Part shown: one piece after another, positions 20,372 to 22,784 of the stretch
How positions within the stretch are numbered: the first letter of the stretch is position 1
How the letters are laid out: the number at the start of each line of letters is the position of its first letter
Source: Ruminococcus flavefaciens
Lineage (GTDB): Bacteria; Bacillota; Clostridia; Oscillospirales; Ruminococcaceae
Reading direction: 5' to 3'
DNA length: 22,784 nucleotides
NCBI GenBank assembly: GCA_902796705.1
Contig: CADBQF010000329.1
Coordinates: 1-22,784 of the forward strand
Made by a program: the position numbers and the translations under genes
The notes under the pieces: model-generated
What the model was told of the DNA's origin: nothing
What the model saw: the letters and a program-made list of their open reading frames with translations, nothing else
Databases searched by the model: none

Positions 20372-20656
20372 ATGGAAAACGAAAAAACCGAAGAACTGAC
20401 AGATACCGGCATCTCCCCGGAAGATGATACATCGCAGCTCCTACAGCATTTTGAGGGGCGTTCAAGGCGGAAGAAGGACGATGTCCCGGCTATGCAGGCG
20501 GCTCTGTGCATACTCTGTGCGGCTGCTGTGCTTGCGGCAGATGCGATATCACCGGGAATGGGAAAGCAGCTTTTCCGCCAGATAAAGGAGCTTTCGGCTG
20601 ACGGACATGAGTTGTTCCCGAATCCGCTGAAACTCCTCTTTGCGGTGATGCGGTGA
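20372..20656 (+). CDS. Single-TM protein of unknown function upstream of M50 protease
   Basis: The protein has 94 residues from the ATG at 20372; GAGGTGAT upstream is the SD, and the frame from GTG 20363 begins inside it. It has an acidic N-terminus, a basic patch (GRSRRKKDD, about 29-37), one TM (about 40-58) and a short outer segment. The stop overlaps the start of the M50 gene (GTGA), so the two are translationally coupled and the products probably interact. In Bacillus the gene ahead of spoIVFB is spoIVFA, whose product has a similar inside-TM-outside plan but with a LytM domain outside; here that domain would be missing. Calling this a minimal SpoIVFA analogue is only inference from position and topology. 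I recognise no family. Confidence 0.7.
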   Translation: MENEKTEELTDTGISPEDDTSQLLQHFEGRSRRKKDDVPAMQAALCILCAAAVLAADAISPGMGKQLFRQIKELSADGHELFPNPLKLLFAVMR

Positions 20657-21234
20657 GGTTAAGACATAACGGTGCGGAGATATCGGTCAGTTTCTCGTTC
20701 CTGATGTTCAATGCACTTGTGTTCATGATGAGGGATACAAAGCAGATACTTGCATTCTATGCTGTGTGTGCATTGCATGAAGCCGGACACCTTGCTGCCG
20801 CAGCAGCTTTCGGGACGAAACTGAGAGCCGTCGGATTATCGGGAACAGGCATACGCCTTGTGACAGAAAAAAAGCCGCTCAGACCAGTTTCTCACGGTGC
20901 GGTGATACTTGCGGCAGGCCCGGCGGTCAATATCATATTGTATATCGTCCTGAAAATTATGCGGTGCAGCGGAGCTTTTACTCTGCTGAACCTCGGTGCG
21001 GCTGTGTATAATCTTCTCCCCTACAGTCAGCTTGACGGCGGTGCTTTGATACATCTCTTTACCGACTGCACGAAATACGAAACTTTGACAGACCGTCTGC
21101 TGAACTGCCTGTATTTCGGCATCTCGCTGTCGCTTCTGATACTGACGTGCATATATGGGAAAATATTCCTGCCGCTCTTTGCCGTATCTGTGCTGCTTTT
21201 TATCACGGAGCTGAAAAGCTTTCACAGGGCATGA
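20653..21234 (+). CDS. M50 family intramembrane metalloprotease, SpoIVFB-like
   Basis: The protein has 193 residues with a GTG start overlapping the previous stop. The zinc motif is intact: HEAGH at 42-46 within a TM helix, and NLLPYSQLDGG (120-130), whose Asp128 is the third ligand of site-2 type proteases. About five or six TM segments are present and there is no CBS domain, so it is shorter than Bacillus SpoIVFB (about 288 residues). SpoIVFB cleaves pro-sigma-K during sporulation; other small M50 enzymes cleave other membrane-linked regulators, so the substrate is open. The coupled 94-residue TM protein is a candidate inhibitor or partner. Co-transcription with xylB is possible but separated by a hairpin. 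Confidence 0.87.
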   Translation: MRLRHNGAEISVSFSFLMFNALVFMMRDTKQILAFYAVCALHEAGHLAAAAAFGTKLRAVGLSGTGIRLVTEKKPLRPVSHGAVILAAGPAVNIILYIVLKIMRCSGAFTLLNLGAAVYNLLPYSQLDGGALIHLFTDCTKYETLTDRLLNCLYFGISLSLLILTCIYGKIFLPLFAVSVLLFITELKSFHRA

Positions 21235-21237
21235 AAA

Positions 21238-21266
21238 AGAGGAAGGACATTTTCAGTCCTTCCTCT
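21238..21266. terminator. Bidirectional terminator between convergent genes
   Basis: AGAGGAAGGAC (21238-21248) pairs perfectly with GTCCTTCCTCT (21256-21266) around a 7-base loop. On the minus strand the stem is followed by a TTTTT run, strong for the zinc-ribbon gene; on the plus strand GCTCTTTTC follows, weaker for the M50 gene. Confidence 0.82.
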
Positions 21267-21287
21267 GCTCTTTTCATATAATTCAAA

Positions 21288-21992
21288 TCAATAGATCGAG
21301 AACATTGAAGCTCCGCTGCCGTAAGGTGCAAGCTTCCAGCCGTCGCCCTTGAGCTTAACAACATAGAGCCATACCTTGCTGTCGTCGTCGTCGTCGTCGC
21401 CCTTGATAGTCATTTCAACTTTTACCTTGTAAGCCTTCTTGACCTCAGCGTCATAGACATCATCGTACATATCCTCAAGCTTTTCGAGTTCCTTCTTCTT
21501 TACGTCCTTCTTGTCGAGGAACTTTACCTTGATCTTAATGTCCTCGCCGTACTCGTCTTCAAAGTATTCCTTTGAATCTTCGATAGCATCATCAGCATCG
21601 TCCCAGTCGAAATCGTCCTCATCTTCGAGTTCGTCCTTGATGTACTCCTTAGGATACATAGCGTATGCGATCTTCTTAGCGTTATTGTGATTGAATCCCT
21701 TGACTACCTGCTTGATAGGCTTCTTGTATCCGCCGCCGAAGAGGAGATTGAAGAGGAGAACAAGCACAACGATCGCACCGGCAGCGATACATCCGTAAAG
21801 AATGAGCTGCTTCTTCTGGTCGAGCTGTACGCCGCCGCCCTGATTTGAAGGCTGAGCGTAGGGATTATAGTTCTGGTTCACGGGGCCGTTGTTCATGTTC
21901 ATCGGGTTATTGTTCATGTTCATAGCTCCGCTCTGACACGGACATACTCCGCCGTCAGGTATCTGGTTTCCGCAGTTAGGACAAAATGCCAT
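21288..21992 (-). CDS. Zinc-ribbon, single-TM acidic protein of unknown function
   Basis: The protein has 234 residues. The N-terminus is a zinc ribbon (Cys4, Cys7, Cys17, Cys19 in FCPNCGNQ and VCPCQ). A low-complexity linker with repeated MNMNN units and NYNPYAQP follows (about 24-55), then one TM (about 62-86) and an extracytoplasmic region. That region is very acidic between about 119 and 149, then lysine-rich, and ends with a DDDDDD run (199-204) and KLKGDGWKLAPYG, a pattern common in DUF4878-like stress domains. The ribbon is probably cytoplasmic. Function is unknown; an envelope-sensing role is only a guess. The SD GGAGG and a strong minus-strand promoter support expression. The terminator lies just past the stop. 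Confidence 0.85.
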   Translation of the reverse strand: MAFCPNCGNQIPDGGVCPCQSGAMNMNNNPMNMNNGPVNQNYNPYAQPSNQGGGVQLDQKKQLILYGCIAAGAIVVLVLLFNLLFGGGYKKPIKQVVKGFNHNNAKKIAYAMYPKEYIKDELEDEDDFDWDDADDAIEDSKEYFEDEYGEDIKIKVKFLDKKDVKKKELEKLEDMYDDVYDAEVKKAYKVKVEMTIKGDDDDDDSKVWLYVVKLKGDGWKLAPYGSGASMFSIY

Positions 21993-22108
21993 AGTAAAGA
22001 CCTCCTGTAATAAATAAAAAATTCCAAAACAGGCTGATCTCAGATCTCCCGTTCTGTTCCCTATTAGTGCAGGGAAACAAAAATACCCCTATTTCCCTAC
22101 TGTAACTG

Positions 22109-22137
22109 ATTTTACCACACTTTTGCACAGATGTCAA
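22109..22137 (-). promoter_or_regulatory. Promoter of the zinc-ribbon protein gene
   Basis: On the minus strand, TTGACA (22137-22132), a 17-base spacer, and TAAAAT (22114-22109) preceded by TGG, an extended -10. The leader of about 110 bases includes AGGGAAA/TTTCCCT arms about 20 bases apart. The interval 21993-22216 contains nothing else that I can assign. Confidence 0.82.
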
Positions 22138-22216
22138 GTACCGGTGCATATACTCTCTCTGTTTTGTGAATATGCACAAAAAATGATATAATACCCCGGT
22201 TTATTTTAAATCAATT

Positions 22217-22711
22217 TCAGTCAGAATGGAGCATTCCCTTATACGAGAGCAGATATGCCGTTATGTACACTGCCGCCGGAACGAACGACAGCGGGAGCAT
22301 CGCATATATCTCCGCCCCGGAAAGCGAATTTGACGATGCGGACGGCTCTATTATATTGTATATCTGAAAAAACGGTGCGTTAAGCAGCTTGTGCCAGCGG
22401 TAGAAGTCTTCTCCCCGGCTGTGAGTGATATATAATACTGCCCAGCTAATGATATTCACGGCTGACGAAGCGAGAGATGACAGTGCTGTCATGATACGGT
22501 CAGCGGATCTTTTCTGTATGCGTTCCTGCTTCCTGTCAGCGGAAGCAGTTTTCGCCGCATTGCTGCCCATGATGCAGACAAGTATCCCTGTTGTGCATAC
22601 GGCACTCAATACTCTCATGAACATCATCTGACTTCCTGCAAGAGTGAATGCTATAAAAAGGCACAGTATCTCACAGGCGGCAGATATGCACAGTGCTTTT
22701 ATTATCTTCAT
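22217..22711 (-). CDS. Four-TM membrane protein of unknown function
   Basis: The protein has 164 residues from the ATG at 22711, preferred because AAAGGAAAA lies about 7 bases upstream on the minus strand; the longer frame from GTG 22741 has no SD. TM helices are at about 5-25, 30-49, 82-102 and 135-158. A basic loop (DRKQERIQKRSADR) between TM2 and TM3 marks the cytoplasmic side, and the TM3-TM4 loop contains a RGEDFYRWHKLL stretch. I recognise no family and no catalytic motif. It lies upstream of the zinc-ribbon gene on the same strand, but that gene has its own promoter. Its own promoter is near or beyond the window end. Confidence 0.75.
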   Translation of the reverse strand: MKIIKALCISAACEILCLFIAFTLAGSQMMFMRVLSAVCTTGILVCIMGSNAAKTASADRKQERIQKRSADRIMTALSSLASSAVNIISWAVLYITHSRGEDFYRWHKLLNAPFFQIYNIIEPSASSNSLSGAEIYAMLPLSFVPAAVYITAYLLSYKGMLHSD

Positions 22712-22730
22712 TGATTTTCCTTTTTCCCGG

Positions 22731-22752
22731 ACGTATCTCACAGGTGATACGT
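22731..22752 (-). repeat. Short inverted repeat upstream of the last gene
   Basis: ACGTATC (22731-22737) and GATACGT (22746-22752) are perfect 7-base arms around 8 bases, ending 20 bases before the likely start codon. It could be an operator or leader hairpin; the alternative GTG start at 22741 lies inside its loop. Confidence 0.5.
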
Positions 22753-22784
22753 GGGATAATACTGTTATAAGGCAGTCTTCCTGC

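Noticed and set aside
20372..20656. 94-residue protein considered as true SpoIVFA
   Set aside because: It lacks the LytM domain and I see no diagnostic sequence; only position and topology agree, so it is kept as an inference.
1..22784. Search for tRNA, rRNA, transposase, integrase or phage genes
   Set aside because: None was recognised by eye on either strand; a tRNAscan or Infernal run would be decisive.

Overview
The window looks like chromosomal DNA of a Gram-positive, moderate-GC member of the Clostridia, most likely a Ruminococcus-like Oscillospiraceae. This is inferred from AAGGAGG-type ribosome binding sites, sigma-A promoters, threonine-rich protein tails, sporulation-type genes, xylose catabolism genes and a DUF4321-mreBCD cluster. 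I ran no database search; family names come from recognisable motifs and overall protein architecture.

Layout. Bases 1-1189 hold the 3' part of a sugar ABC transporter binding protein. Bases 1328-9160 form one tightly packed plus-strand cluster for division and cell elongation: zapA, a U32 protein (probably rRNA-modifying), dut, a DUF4321 membrane protein, mreB, mreC, mreD and the transpeptidase PBP2 (mrdA). It ends at a large nested inverted repeat and terminator (9166-9297). A textbook TTGACA-17-TATAAT promoter follows at once and drives a membrane-anchored S41 peptidase and a SpoIIQ-like M23 protein. Next come an AEC-family transporter and a ROK-family repressor-like regulator, each with its own promoter. 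A minus-strand VanZ-family gene lies convergent to the regulator, across two structured hairpin elements. Divergent from vanZ is an unrecognised five-TM membrane protein of 402 residues.

Bases 16899-20325 are a xylose module: a strong promoter, xylA, an interleaved (pseudoknot-type) inverted repeat, a 52-codon unknown ORF with a near-perfect Shine-Dalgarno, a hairpin-rich leader of about 220 bases, and xylB. Then come a 94-residue single-TM protein and a translationally coupled M50 (SpoIVFB-like) protease. Two minus-strand genes of unknown function close the window: a zinc-ribbon, single-TM, acidic protein and a four-TM protein.

Functional logic. The first cluster joins septum formation (ZapA), the Rod elongation machinery (MreBCD with PBP2) and nucleotide hygiene (Dut). 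The xylose genes convert D-xylose to D-xylulose-5-phosphate. No tRNA, rRNA, CRISPR array, transposase or phage gene was seen. I saw no single clearly new multi-gene system. The least explained items are the repeated palindromic elements, the RNA-like structures and small ORF of the xylA-xylB interval, the 402-residue membrane protein, and the odd start-codon context of mrdA.
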